The notes under the pieces: model-generated
Database searches by the model: none
Told to the model about the DNA's origin: nothing
Seen by the model: only the letters and a program-made list of their open reading frames with translations
Shown: positions 25,214 to 35,976 of the stretch, one piece after another
Position numbering within the stretch: position 1 is the stretch's first letter
How the letters are laid out: each line of letters begins with the position of its first letter
Assembly: GCF_001315105.1 (NCBI RefSeq)
Contig: NZ_BAZR01000032.1
Coordinates: 1 to 64,000, forward strand
Source of the DNA: Paenibacillus sp. JCM 10914
GTDB taxonomy: Bacteria > Bacillota > Bacilli > Paenibacillales > Paenibacillaceae
Length of the DNA stretch: 64,000 nucleotides
Direction: 5' to 3'
Position numbers and translations under genes: made by a program

Positions 25214-25249
25214 AAAAAAATCCTGGTGAATAGATCATCAGGATTTTTT
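25214..25249 (-). terminator. Rho-independent terminator of fetAB
   Basis: On the - strand, just after the fetB stop, lies a stem built from AAATCCTGGTGA and TCATCAGGATTT with A/T tracts on both sides (25214-25249). It could also serve the opposite direction. Confidence 0.75.
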
Positions 25250-25982
25250 ATGATCTACTTATCCAACAGAATCGGCTTAAGCGTAAATCCTTCGTGAGCA
25301 TCAAGCGGTAGCTCAGTATGCTAAGCAGCATACTCGTAACCGCAGCTGAACCGGTGAATGAAAAGACGATCAGAATCTGATACCGTACCGCCTCTACCGG
25401 ATCGGCTCCCGCGACAATCATTCCCGTCATCATACCCGGTAATTGAACCAACCCAACCGTTTTCACGGCACTCTTTCGAACGTCCTGCATCGATTGGGCT
25501 GCCGTGGCTCCTAACGAGAGCAATACTTCAATTTCTCCCTGCGAAGAAGCCACCTCACGGCGCATCTGATTCACGAACAATCCGGATACGACCATCGCGT
25601 TGCCAATCGTCATGCCACTTAGTGGAATTATGTACTGCGGTGTAGGTTCAATGATGCCTAATCCTAACAGGATGCCCATCATTAACAGTTCCGTCGTCAG
25701 AATGGCTGCAGCGATCCGCCACAGAATTCCTCGCATTCCAGGACCGCGCCGTGCCGCGTTCCAAGCTGCAACGCCGATCATTAGCATGATCATCAAAATC
25801 AAATAGCTCGGTTGTTCCGTTCGAAAAATATATTGCAATACATACCCGATCGCAAGCAGTTGTATGGCCGACCGAATCGTCCCCACGGCGATCTCTTTTT
25901 CCAGACCGAGCTTCTGCCATACTGAAACGAGCATCGTAGCGAGCACAAAAACCAAGGTGAAGCTTAATGCAAGCAGTGTCAT
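25248..25982 (-). CDS. fetB: ABC transporter permease FetB (YbbM, UPF0014 family)
   Basis: A 244-residue integral membrane protein with seven to eight hydrophobic segments. UPF0014 signatures are visible: EKEIAVGTIRSAIQLLAIGYVLQ near the N-terminus, IPLSGMTIGNAM, the cytosolic LSLGATAAQSMQDVRKSAVKT, and LPGMMTGMIVAGADPVEAVRYQ. With FetA this forms an exporter that in E. coli raises iron resistance. The ATG overlaps the stop of the ATPase gene by 4 bp (ATGA), so the two are translationally coupled. Iron as substrate is by homology. Confidence 0.92.
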   Translation of the reverse strand: MTLLALSFTLVFVLATMLVSVWQKLGLEKEIAVGTIRSAIQLLAIGYVLQYIFRTEQPSYLILMIMLMIGVAAWNAARRGPGMRGILWRIAAAILTTELLMMGILLGLGIIEPTPQYIIPLSGMTIGNAMVVSGLFVNQMRREVASSQGEIEVLLSLGATAAQSMQDVRKSAVKTVGLVQLPGMMTGMIVAGADPVEAVRYQILIVFSFTGSAAVTSMLLSILSYRLMLTKDLRLSRFCWISRS

Positions 25983-26734
25983 TGTTCTTCACCACGATTC
26001 CGGAAACGAACAAATTGTCTACCGGCTTCCGTTGCCGGTTGATTAAAGAAGTCGGCCGTGAGCCGATCTTCCAGCAGCGTTCCCCCCGACATAAACCATA
26101 TCCTGTTACTGGTACGACTCGCTTGTTCCAAATCATGAGTAATCCATATTAATGTGGTTCCTTCGTGAATATGCCACTGCAGCAGCATTTGCTCAACCGC
26201 TCGCGCGCTCACGCTATCCAGCGACGCCGTCACTTCATCCAGCAGCAAAACCTTGGGTCGCAGCATGAGTGAGCGAATGAGTGCGATCCGCTGCTTTTCT
26301 CCGCCAGATAGATCCTTAGCTTGTTTCGTCATGTCGAGCCCATCGAACATAGCATCCTCAAGTAACCGTGTGGCCAGCTCTTCTTCATATGGTTCACCAT
26401 GAAGTCGACTAACCGTGCGCAGATTATCTTCTACGCTGCCAGGCAGCATAATCGCTTGCTGCGGGACATAACAGACCTGTTGTCTCCACCAGCGGATGTC
26501 CTGCGAGCGAAACGACGTTCCTTTATACAAAATATCGCCCTCGTCAGGCGATTCAAGCAGAGCCAATGTTCGCAGTAATGTGCTTTTCCCTTGCCCCGAG
26601 GCTCCAATCAGCGCTATACATTGCGGTTGCAGGACTTCTGCGCTTATCTGCTCGAACAGATAAAGCGTTTGCGGCTTACGATCTTGTTGCCATGCATACT
26701 TCGCCAATTGCTTCAATTCAAATATGGCAGCCAC
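25979..26734 (-). CDS. fetA: ABC transporter ATP-binding protein FetA (YbbL)
   Basis: About 251 residues, a single nucleotide-binding domain: Walker A GASGQGKST, Q-loop PQQAIML, signature LSGGEKQR, Walker B VLLLDEVTASLD and switch His in THD. Partner of FetB in a putative iron exporter. GTG 26734 is chosen because GAGAGGAG lies nine bases upstream; the longer frame to 26791 has no such site. It is the first gene of the two-gene operon. A palindromic AT-rich site lies about 120 bp upstream. Confidence 0.9.
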   Translation of the reverse strand: MAAIFELKQLAKYAWQQDRKPQTLYLFEQISAEVLQPQCIALIGASGQGKSTLLRTLALLESPDEGDILYKGTSFRSQDIRWWRQQVCYVPQQAIMLPGSVEDNLRTVSRLHGEPYEEELATRLLEDAMFDGLDMTKQAKDLSGGEKQRIALIRSLMLRPKVLLLDEVTASLDSVSARAVEQMLLQWHIHEGTTLIWITHDLEQASRTSNRIWFMSGGTLLEDRLTADFFNQPATEAGRQFVRFRNRGEEQ

Positions 26735-26858
26735 GTACCCTAACTCCTCTCTGTGATAAAAGCTTCTTTGACTGGTGGAAGCCATAATCATAGATAAACA
26801 TATTGTAGATCATTTCGAATCGGATTGTCATCGATAAATGCTTCACATGCAAAAATTA

Positions 26859-26885
26859 AATTACATATTGTATATTATGTAAACT
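26859..26885. promoter_or_regulatory. AT-rich palindrome upstream of fetAB, dif-like right arm
   Basis: TTACATATTGTATATTATGTAA is an inverted repeat followed by ACT. The right half, TTATGTAAACT, equals the XerD-side arm of the Bacillus subtilis dif site, while the left arm does not match. It may instead be an operator for fetAB. Confidence 0.3.
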
Positions 26886-26892
26886 AAATAAA

Positions 26893-26920
26893 AATGACTA
26901 CAACTCTTTTAGAGTGCAGC
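26893..26920 (-). terminator. Terminator of the first glycan operon
   Basis: On the - strand a stem of about 10 bp (GGCTGCACTC with GAGTTGTAGTC, partly G-U pairs) is followed by ATTTTTATTTA. It lies about 30 bp downstream of the last operon stop (26949). Confidence 0.55.
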
Positions 26921-26948
26921 CATTCAATAATACATCAACACGTTTATC

Positions 26949-29900
26949 CTAACGCCACGAACGCCGTACCAACTTCACCCTTCCATTCACTCCGGAACAC
27001 AATAAAGCCTTCCCGTACAAATTATCCAGTGTATTGGCCACCTGTAGCGTCACTCTATTGCTCCCCTGCTCTACAAAATCCGTGATGTTCCAGTGATATG
27101 GCGGCCACAAACGAACACCTGCCTCCTTATCGTTCACGTATAAGCAGGCTGTCTCACGAATATCTTCAGCTTCCAGCCAGATCTCATCGCTAGCATCCAG
27201 GTCGCTCGGACTCAAATCCACATGCTGAGTATAGACTCCCGCTCCTGAATAATAAGGATAACCTGCGGTGTCCCAAGTTCCACATATATGCTCGGACTCC
27301 ACGTTCAACGTCATCTGGTCTTCTATAATGAATGATCCAACCAGATAGGCGGGAAAGGATATGGCCGGCATGGGTTCTAATAAAGAAACGGTCAGAATCT
27401 CCAGCTCATTCTCGCCCGCCTTGATCTGCGAGGTAATATCTAAGCTATCATAATACGAGTCTTGCCATGACGATGGCTGAAGCGAATTCTGCCGCACGCC
27501 GTTAACGAAAATTTCGAGATTCCGCCTGCGCTGTAAAAATCCGATGTGAGAGGGAATGCGCTGCTGTACATCGTCCAGGATAAGCTCGACCTTCGCAAAT
27601 CGATCCTTCAAACTGCCTTCGGGGTAACTTATCCCCCGCTTCGATTGCAAACGTTCCATCAATGCCGATGACACATTGAACACGGTACGGTACGTATTCA
27701 CTTGACCCGGCATGGTTGCATTCATCCTGGATTGACGATCATTCAACGTGACCTGCCATTGATCCAACAGAAAAACGTTTCCGTCAACGGCTTGGAACTG
27801 CCACTTTTCCGGCAGAAGAACGATATCTTCCGAGATCCTTACGGCACCGCTCTTGGCTTCCTGCAACATCTCTGTACTCGTCTGAAGTGGAGTCTGAACC
27901 GAGACCACACGAAGTTCTCCCGGGGCAAATGATAGAACGGCATCTTGGTTGAATGGGCTTATTTTCCCGCTTTCCAAATCCCATTCCTCAATCATGGACG
28001 GTACTGCTCCTGATTCCAGTTGCAGCGAGATCGATTGCTCCGACCAGTTCATCAGCCATGCAAACACACGATTACCGAACACACGTTCTACAGTGATTAA
28101 ATCCCCACTCTGTCCTTCAATTAATCTCCAGCGAATGGCAGGCGATCGGCTTAACATTTCACGCAAGCGAACGCAGAATCGCTCAAGCGAAACATGCTGC
28201 TCCACCGTCTGCTCTTCAACTGCGGACTCCGCTGGCGCCGCGTCCTTCTGCTCCTTTAAGGAATAAAACAGGCTGTATCCTTTATCCACCTTGTGCAATT
28301 CGGCATGCAGCGGTTGTAGCGGAAACAGCTCTTGCATGATTGCTGCCAGCGCCGGATCTTGGTGCAGAGACTCGCTGTGTTGCGGAATGGTGCCTATCGT
28401 GATCAGTGTGCCGCCCTGCTTAACAAAAGAAAGAAGGAATTGTGCGACATCTTTAGTCATAACTTCGATCTCCGGCAGCACGATAACCGAATATATGTTC
28501 TCATTCACTGTAAATCGAAGCCCCTCCCCCTTCACGAGGGTCGATTCGCGAAGCTGACATTCATCCACATAGTCGTAATCAATGGATTCGCGTAGCATAC
28601 GATCAGATAATCGCGAGAACAACACATCGGAAGAAGGTTGTTTATTCGATCCCCCGGATACGAACATATTTTCGTATACCGTATGAATCGGCGACATTAA
28701 CAATACCTTCGGCGTTCTTGTTGAGCTTGCTCCCAGCAGCTTAATCGCCCGAGATAATCGGCAAACGCCCGGTAATGCGGCCAATGGGGTGCATGTAGGA
28801 ACTCCGTCGGCGGAAAATCCGTCTTCCTGATCCCGGCGAAGGAATAATAGAACGCATGTGGGATAAACAGATTTACTCCCAGGAAGGCCATAAAGTTGGC
28901 ATCCAGCCGACGCTGCCGCATGGAATAGCCATGGCCGCTAGCGCCAAACGATTCACAAATCACCCGCTCCTTCGAATCCAGCTGCGCCACGGAAGCCGCC
29001 GTCTTGACGGAGACGATCCGGTGCGGATTCTCCTTCGTTCCAATGCCCGGCGTTAGATAATCTACCCCGGCGTAATGGAACTGCTGCAGCACACGGGTCT
29101 GATTGCCCTGGGACCTGGCCTGCCCCCAGACCGGCTCCTCAAGCGTATGTCCGATATACAGCAGTCCTTGCCGCTCACACCATGACCGAATCGCCGCATG
29201 ATAACCTTCGACATACCACCGGGTGATCGTGTCATAATATTGCTGTTTAGTGGATCGGCTCCCGTCGGCCATGTTATATAATAGTGCACCTAACCGTGGA
29301 ATGAGATCATAACCATTCTCTTGCTGATAGCGCTGCGCCATACCTTCGGTCCAAGCAAACACCATGCCGGGCAAAGTGGCGCCCACATCGTCCACCGCGG
29401 TTCGGATCGCTTCCACGCCGAAGAATCCGTCATGAATCATGAGACCTGGTTCATCCGTGAACACCCCTTGGATTGTAGAACCGAAATAAGACCGCAATGC
29501 GTGGAACGGTTCATAAGCCATGTGAATGAACGCTTGGACGGCTGCAGGATTTAGCGTATCGAGATAGTAACCTTGAGCGAACGTCATACCTTCCGCGATC
29601 TCACAAGACCAGCAAGCCAGCACGATATAGCAATCTTCCGTATCCGGCTTCCAATCATGCCCCCATAGATGAGTAATATCTACCGGATCATCATATAGCA
29701 GCCACTGCCCTTCGCGTTCCGTTGCACGATACGCCAATATAGCTATTAATTCATTGTGATCATGCTGGACGAAATCCAGCGGTAACGCCTCTTGAGCTTC
29801 AGCCCACGCGAACCGCTTCTCCTCCATCCTTAAATAACGCATGCGGTATTCAGGATGCTGCCGCGTCAGTTTGCCGCCAACGGTTCCGCTGGGCCAGTTG

Positions 29901-30196
29901 TCCTCGTCATATAACCAGACGACCATGTCACGCCGCGCGCATTCCTTCGTGCAGAACGCAAGCGCCTCCATGAAATCAGCCGATAAATAAGGGGCTTGCA
30001 TCCCGTGACGTGCATGCAGAACGACGCCACCGACGCCCGCTTCCCCCATTGACTGAATCTGCCGCTCAAGTTCCGGCTTCTCCAGCCTATGGTTCAGGAA
30101 CCAGAACGGCTGTGGCCGGAAGGTTGGAGCCGGATTCTCGAATTGATCTATCAGCTCCTGGAGTTCCAAACGATTCGCTGTTTTAACGTTGTTCAT
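26949..30196 (-). pseudogene. GH106-like glycosyl hydrolase (putative alpha-L-rhamnosidase), one frameshift
   Basis: The two frames join into a protein of about 1080 residues, the normal size for GH106-type enzymes. The N-terminal part (PFWFLNHRLEKPELERQIQS, GVGGVVLHARHGM, WLYDEDNWPSG, GVFTDEPG, ICESFGASGHGY) forms the catalytic region. The C-terminal part has a GATase-like segment (LTTIGTIPQ type), then beta-sandwich domains with LWVN-like (ETACLYVNDKEAG) carbohydrate-binding features. The frame changes near 28752 after FADYL; one C missing from CTCCGG would restore it. The start is at ATG 30196 after GCAGGGG, overlapping the previous gene's end by 14 bp. It is cytosolic, as no signal peptide is visible. 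Rhamnoside specificity is inferred from the family only. Confidence 0.75.
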
Positions 30197-32200
30197 GGTC
30201 ATCCCCTGCTTGCGTCAGCAAGCGGATGAAAAACCCGCCCACGACCGAGCGATTCTGAAAATTCAGCTGCTTGGCTGTGATCGTATCATACCAATCCGTA
30301 ACCGGTACGCGCGCAGGCGATTCATTCAAGAAATCCCATAGCGGCGAGATGAATGACGCGAACTGCTCCTGCGTCGCACTCATGGAGCACACCATATCAG
30401 CCAGTCCGACTTCGTATACGTATCCCGGCTATCCAGCGGGAGGCCGTAGCGCTTCTGTTGCAACTGATAATATGCCAACTCACGTGCAGCAACATCAGCC
30501 GGGAACAGATGCAAGCCTAACAAACGATCCCACACCAGATTGTATTTCATGCTCCACGTATCAGGTCCGCTATCAAACGTCAGCTTATAGTGATCCCCGG
30601 CATCCGCCATGGACACCCATTCCTTCGCCATGTGCTGAGCAGCCTCTCGATAAGCGGCCCCCTCCTGACGTCCAAGCTTGGCGCACATATAGGAATATGC
30701 CGCTATACCGAGAATGGCCTTGATGGATAGATTGGCATTGTGCGCCAGATGACCCGCGAAGTCATCGGTACATAATTGATGCTCCGGATCGAGACCGTTC
30801 TGAAGAAGATATGCCGCCCATTGCGTAAGAGCTTCCCAATGCTCTTGGGCAAAATCCCCATTGTTCTGGTATTTGCATACCGCAGCAGCCATCAGGAGCA
30901 TATTTCCGCATTCCTCGATTGGCATCTGAAACTCCAATTTGTTCTCGCCATAGACTTGACCATTAGCCTTCGGGTACGTTCCCACATCATGCGGGGCAAA
31001 GTCAAACACCCAATCCGGGCTCTTGGCATATTCGAAAATCGGGCGCATCATTCCTTTGACCAGTTCCGGGTTATATCGCAGAAACAATGGAATCGACGGG
31101 TAACTGACGTCCACCGTGGCAATACAACCGTTACTAAAATTCTCTTTGGAGAAAAATAAAACATTTCCCGTTTCATCGGCAACCAATTTATGCGCGGCAA
31201 TTGCCTGTCGGTATGTCAGTGCCAGTATATCCCGATACTTCGCACCGCCTGCGGCCAGGCTCTCTGCCATAAGCTGTTCATTAAAGCGCTCACATCGCGT
31301 AATGATCGCATCATGCTGATCAGCGGCGACTAACAGCATTTCGTGAAAAGTGAGACCGTCACGCTTCCAATACGCATCCAGCGGCTTCTGGAAATATTCA
31401 ACCGCATGAATATCGTCATACGCCAGCATCAGGAATTGCGAGACTCGCTCCTCTCGTACCAAACCCATGTTCAATTCGGTTGCCAAGACCGGCATTTGGT
31501 CAGAAGCGGCTCTTGGATGATTCGATTCATCCTCAGATGGCAATGAGCCTGACTGCGCGTACGACTCGCGACTGGCGACCGAATGGATCACGGTCTGGTT
31601 ATCTCCTGTTTGCGGAACCGCCATGTACACGTACCCCCAATCGATGCGGGTATCATCGCCAACACGTTGCAGAATTGGTTGATCAACGGTTCCCATCGAC
31701 ATGGCATGGAGTCGACCGTCAATCACGTGACGCTTCCAGCTGACTTGCTGATCGGTTGTATGAACGCACCATTCGGCGGTGACATCGATGTAGATCTTGA
31801 CTTGATGCGCTTCCCCGTCAATCGAGCGCACTTCGAAATCCACGTAAGTGACCGGACGAGACAATAGATCGAGATCGTCCAGCAAGAGCGGCGTGAAGAA
31901 GTGAAGCTTGAGTTCAACCCCTTCCCCTTGAAACGTATACCGGGTGGTTACGGGTTCAACCGTCAAATTGGTCTGCTCAAGCGCTAACGGCCCAGGATAT
32001 GCTGTGGAATCCTCCGTTCCGACCGTTCCCATGAATCTTCTCGTCTTCCCATCGATCGTAGCAATTCCCACCATGCCGTTCACATGATGGGTCCAATGCC
32101 GGGTCGGTTCATCATACAGATGATTCGCTGCCGACCATACGCTGAAATAAGGATCCACCGTAACCAGCGGCACGGATGGAGGTCTGAATGTATTTGTCAT
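30183..32200 (-). pseudogene. DUF4965/DUF5127 glutaminase A-like protein, frameshift near 3' end
   Basis: About 671 residues in two frames. An N-terminal beta-sandwich (RPPSVPLVTVDPYFSVWSAA, HWTHHVNGMVG) is followed by an (alpha/alpha)6-like domain (LALTYRQAIAAHKL, FFSKENFSNGCIATVDVSYP, DVGTYPKANGQ, MPIEECGNMLLM, WDRLLGLHLFP). Related fungal GtaA is called glutaminase, but in bacterial glycan loci this architecture is probably glycosidase-like. The frame breaks at about 30386 after SDWLIW; one missing C in TGTGCCTCC restores SMSATQEQFASFIS and the end SVVGGFFIRLL. ATG 32200 follows TAAGGAG. Confidence 0.75.
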
Positions 32201-32280
32201 TGCATTTCAACTCCTTAGAGAGAATGATGGTTGTCTTCTTCATTTCTTCATGGAGACTGGATCTCCTTGCCATATGCGAC

Positions 32281-32338
32281 AAAAAAACGCGCAAGGCTTC
32301 GCGCTCCTTGAATGCCAAGGTATGGCAAAGCCTTGCGC
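32281..32338 (-). terminator. Intra-operon rho-independent terminator
   Basis: On the - strand, GCGCAAGGCTT and AAGCCTTGCGC pair across a loop of about 28 bases that itself contains CCTTG/CAAGG, followed by seven Ts. It lies between the binding-protein gene (ends 32377) and the glutaminase-like gene (starts 32200), so it can reduce enzyme-gene expression relative to the transporter. Confidence 0.85.
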
Positions 32339-32376
32339 AGGACAAGCCGATCTTCATCGTGACCATGCTAATTATG

Positions 32377-34017
32377 CTAATTGGGCATCTGCACCGTCAC
32401 AATCTCCTTGCCTGCAAGATTCTCATTCGTGAACTGCATCGCCTTATCGTATCCCGTCTTCTTGAGCTGATCACGCAGTTCGTTAATAATCTTCATCGCC
32501 GCTTCATCCGATTTCGTAAACACAGCTTCCTTCCAGGCATCTCCCATCCGGTCAATGGACGGCTTCAGCATCTCCCATTCCGGGGCTTTCGTAATGACAT
32601 CGCCCGGATTGTAAGCGCTGATAACATGAACGCCGTTCGGGCGCAGAATGCTCCGCGCATTCTCCATTGCATCGAGCCGTTCCTGACCTGCCCAGATGTC
32701 GCCGCCGCCTACGGAATTGATCCGATCCAGCCCCGTCAAGGATTCGAGGCCGATACTAATGCCCTCATTCTTGCGCAGCTTCATATTCGCGTCGGTAATG
32801 AATTTGTCGAACCATTCCTGCTTCGCGACAGGCTTACCGTCTTTCATCTCCCAGTGAGTGCCTTCCACACCATATCGTGCGAGCAGGAAGCCCTCATCGG
32901 ACGCCATGAAATCCAGGAATTTCAGCGCTTCGTCTACACACGCGCCTTTACAATTCTTCGTAATGGCTGTGACATTGTTGCCCTGAATTCCAAGATCAGC
33001 CGGACGACCCTGCTCAACCCCCGCACGCTCAAGCGGGCCGAGTGGGATGTAATCGCTGCCAGGATGAGCATCCACATATTCTTTGGATGCATCCAGAATC
33101 GCCGGGTAATGCGCGGCCAGAATCGCGATGCGCCCTTGGTTGATCTTTTCCTTGGCGATTGGATCGGTTTGCGTGAACGTTTCCGGATCGAGTAGTCCTT
33201 CTTCGAGCAATTGGCGATAGAATAATGTATATTCCTCATACCCTTTCGTGAAGAAGTCATGTTCTACCGTGCCATCGCCCTTATCGACATAACTCGCTCC
33301 AGTGGAGAACATCGTGTTGCCGATGCCGACCGCCCAGCCGTTGCTGAAGCCCCCAAGCGGAAAGACCGGCTGCCCATTCTCTTGCAAATTCGCGTCTTTA
33401 ATCGCCTTCAGGAAATTATAGAAATCATCCTTCGTCACGACTGATTGCGGATCGATGCCAATCTTCTCGGCAATATCCTTGCGGACATAGAAGCCGTACA
33501 GCCAATCCATCCCGTCTTCGTTCGTTGCCGGCTGATTCTGCAGCAGCAGATACTTTTTCCCATCGAATGCATCAATGGCTTTCTCATATAATGCCGGCGG
33601 CACATTCTCTTGGGCGATCGACTTCGCCAGGTTCGGATAATCCGCTAGCTTATCGGAAATATCAACCAGCTGACCTTCCTTGGCGGCCTTGATCATCCCA
33701 TCGAGTTCACCGCCCCACGCCGGACCAGTATAGATATCCGGCAGATCCTGCGTCGCGAAGATCTGGTTCACCTTCTCCGTCTCACTGCCTTTGGTGTATT
33801 CCCATTGCAGCGTAACCCCCGTCTTCTCTTTGATGACTTCTTCAATCGGCGTTATGCTATCCGATCCGTTGGAACCATTCCAATTATGAAGGATCTTTAG
33901 CGTGCCTCCTTCCCCGGTGTTCTCCGATCCTGATGTGTTCGTGCAGCTAATGAGCAAACTTCCAACCATTGTGGACAAGAGCAAAATGGATACGCCTTTC
34001 GACCAAATCCTATTCAA
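32377..34017 (-). CDS. Sugar ABC transporter substrate-binding lipoprotein (LplA-like)
   Basis: About 546 residues, the long type 1 binding protein used with LplB/LplC permeases. The TTG at 34017 preceded by CAGGAGGCG is the likely start. It gives an N-terminal KGVSILLLSTMVGSLLISC signal with a lipobox at Cys25, so the mature protein is lipid-anchored outside the membrane. The body has LKILHNWNGSNG, LQWEYTKGSETEKVNQIFAT and many aromatic residues (WGGELDG, WLYGFYVRKDIAEK) typical for oligosaccharide binding. It follows the two permease genes in one operon, and a terminator follows it. Substrate is unknown. Confidence 0.9.
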   Translation of the reverse strand: MNRIWSKGVSILLLSTMVGSLLISCTNTSGSENTGEGGTLKILHNWNGSNGSDSITPIEEVIKEKTGVTLQWEYTKGSETEKVNQIFATQDLPDIYTGPAWGGELDGMIKAAKEGQLVDISDKLADYPNLAKSIAQENVPPALYEKAIDAFDGKKYLLLQNQPATNEDGMDWLYGFYVRKDIAEKIGIDPQSVVTKDDFYNFLKAIKDANLQENGQPVFPLGGFSNGWAVGIGNTMFSTGASYVDKGDGTVEHDFFTKGYEEYTLFYRQLLEEGLLDPETFTQTDPIAKEKINQGRIAILAAHYPAILDASKEYVDAHPGSDYIPLGPLERAGVEQGRPADLGIQGNNVTAITKNCKGACVDEALKFLDFMASDEGFLLARYGVEGTHWEMKDGKPVAKQEWFDKFITDANMKLRKNEGISIGLESLTGLDRINSVGGGDIWAGQERLDAMENARSILRPNGVHVISAYNPGDVITKAPEWEMLKPSIDRMGDAWKEAVFTKSDEAAMKIINELRDQLKKTGYDKAMQFTNENLAGKEIVTVQMPN

Positions 34018-34091
34018 ACCAATCGCCTCCTGGATTAGGAATATCAACATCTTGGGCATATGCCCGAAAGAACGGGTCAGGATTCCTTAAC

Positions 34092-34988
34092 CTAACCTTT
34101 AACCGAACCGATCATGACCCCCTTTACGAAATAGCGTTGCAAGAATGGATAGATGCACAAAATCGGGAAGACGGTAATAACAAGCAAAGCCATCCGCAGT
34201 GATTCCGGTGTTGCCCCTGCGCCGCCGGTACCGCCAACTGTTTGTCCGCCCTGTTGTGCCGCGCGCTGCATCGAGTTCGATAACGCCTCGGCTTCAGTCA
34301 GCATCTCTTGCAATAAGGTCTGGACAGGAATCAGATTCTTGTTTGAGACGTAATAGGCGCCCGAGAACCAGTCATTCCAATGCGCAACCCCGATAAAGAG
34401 CGAGATCGTAGCCAGTACAGGTCCGGACAGCGGCAAAATGATCTTCAAGAAAATCTGGAAATCCCCGTAACCGTCAATACGAGCGGATTCCTCCAGTTCT
34501 TCCGGAATGCCTTGCAGGAATGTCCGAATGATGACGATATGCATGAAGTTAAACAGCATCGGCAGCACGTACACCCAGAATGAATTAATCAGATTCAACT
34601 TCTGCAGCGTGATGAAGAACGGAATGAAACCTGCACTGAATATCGTCGGCAGGAAGATATAAAAGGTAAAGAAAGAGCGTCCCGGCAATGTTTTCTTCGA
34701 CAGTGCATACGCCATTAGCGTGCATAGCACGACATGCAGGAATGTACCGATCAACGTGCGCATCAAAGTAATCTGATAAGCCTGCCAGATGCGGGCATTG
34801 TCGAAGACCTGCGCATAATTGTCCAGCGTAAACTTTCGTGGCAGGAAATAAATCGCGCCTAGCATTGAATCTTTACCGTCATTCAGCGAATAGGCCAGAA
34901 TGTAGATAAACGGATAAATCATGGCAAAACCAACGATGGATAATACCGTGTAGTTAAGAATCGAAAAAATTGACCATTTGCGCTTCAT
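34092..34988 (-). CDS. Carbohydrate ABC transporter permease (LplC/YtcP-like)
   Basis: A 298-residue membrane protein with six TM segments and the MalG-type coupling loop EELEESARIDGYGDFQIFLKIILPLSGP, which contacts the ATPase. A cytosolic extension between TM5 and TM6 (QQGGQTVGGTGGAGATPESL) is Gly-rich, as in other LplC members. ATG 34988 follows AAGGAGGTGA. It starts 12 bp after lplB. No ATPase gene is in the operon, so a shared MsmX-like ATPase elsewhere is expected. Confidence 0.92.
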   Translation of the reverse strand: MKRKWSIFSILNYTVLSIVGFAMIYPFIYILAYSLNDGKDSMLGAIYFLPRKFTLDNYAQVFDNARIWQAYQITLMRTLIGTFLHVVLCTLMAYALSKKTLPGRSFFTFYIFLPTIFSAGFIPFFITLQKLNLINSFWVYVLPMLFNFMHIVIIRTFLQGIPEELEESARIDGYGDFQIFLKIILPLSGPVLATISLFIGVAHWNDWFSGAYYVSNKNLIPVQTLLQEMLTEAEALSNSMQRAAQQGGQTVGGTGGAGATPESLRMALLVITVFPILCIYPFLQRYFVKGVMIGSVKG

Positions 34989-35000
34989 ATCGTCACCTCC

Positions 35001-35924
35001 TTAGAACAGGGATACGTCACTGACTTTTTTGGCGATGCGGTTGACCGTCAACACCAGGATCAATCCAATAATGCTCTGGAACAAGCCGACCGCGGCCGCA
35101 TAACTAAGGCGACCCTCGCGAATACCCGAATTAATGGCATGGACGTCAAGCACGCTGCCCATGCTGGCCGTGGCTGGACCACTCAATAGAAGCAACTGTT
35201 CATAACCCGCGCTCATCAGGTTGCCGACTGCGAGAATAAACAGAATGATGGCCACGGTGCGAATGCCCGGCAGTGAAATATGCCACATCTGGCGGTAACG
35301 TCCGGCACCATCGATCTTCGCTGCTTCATATAACTGCTGATCGATCCCGGCAATGGCCGCCATAAAGATAATCGAGTTCCAGCCGATGTTCTTCCATATA
35401 TCCGAGCCGACAATCATCTGGTAGAACCAAGTCGGATTGTTCAGGAATTGAATCGATTCAGCTCCGAAAGATACGAGCAGGTCGTTTACCGGACCACCGT
35501 ATGGAGTCAGTAGGCGCTGCATCAACGTAACCACCACGATCCAGGACACGAAGTAAGGCAGATAGGATAGCGTCTGCACGGTTTTCTTGAATTTCAGCAT
35601 GCGCACTTCATTCAGCAGCAAGGCCAGAATGATCGGCATCGGAAAACCAATCAACAGCTTCATCAGACTGATGATCACCGTATTGCGGATAATATCGCCA
35701 GATTGGTAATAAGCGAAGAATTGCTGGAAATATTTGAATCCCGCCCACGGACTCCCACTGAAGCCGCCGACGAAGGTATAATCACGAAAAGCCACCTGAA
35801 TGCCGTACAGCGGCACGTAGGAGAACAACAAAAACCAGATGATCCCGGGCAGCATGAAGAGGTAGAACAGCTTATGCTGCCAAATTCGCTTCAGGAGTTG
35901 GTGGATAGCCATACGATTTCTCAT
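35001..35924 (-). CDS. Sugar ABC transporter permease (LplB-like)
   Basis: About 307 residues with six TM segments, starting HQLLKRIWQHKLFYLFMLPG, then VPLYGIQVAFRDY, and the coupling motif EAAKIDGAGRYRQMWHISLPG. It forms the import channel with the LplC-like partner. ATG 35924 (or GTG 35927) follows AAAGGAGGTGGG, so the longer frame to 35960 is not used. It overlaps nothing; the GH38 gene ends 53 bp upstream. Confidence 0.92.
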   Translation of the reverse strand: MRNRMAIHQLLKRIWQHKLFYLFMLPGIIWFLLFSYVPLYGIQVAFRDYTFVGGFSGSPWAGFKYFQQFFAYYQSGDIIRNTVIISLMKLLIGFPMPIILALLLNEVRMLKFKKTVQTLSYLPYFVSWIVVVTLMQRLLTPYGGPVNDLLVSFGAESIQFLNNPTWFYQMIVGSDIWKNIGWNSIIFMAAIAGIDQQLYEAAKIDGAGRYRQMWHISLPGIRTVAIILFILAVGNLMSAGYEQLLLLSGPATASMGSVLDVHAINSGIREGRLSYAAAVGLFQSIIGLILVLTVNRIAKKVSDVSLF

Positions 35925-35976
35925 CACATTCCCACCTCCTTTCCCAGCTCGACTCTGCATGAACCTTTCCGCCCGC

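Noticed and set aside
30183-30395. Separate 70-residue protein at the end of the glutaminase-like gene
   Set aside because: Its sequence continues the C-terminus of the upstream frame after a one-base shift, so it is the end of that gene.
32188-33195. 335-codon open frame on the + strand
   Set aside because: It is antisense to the binding-protein and glutaminase-like genes, has no recognised domain and is explained by the base composition of the true - strand genes.
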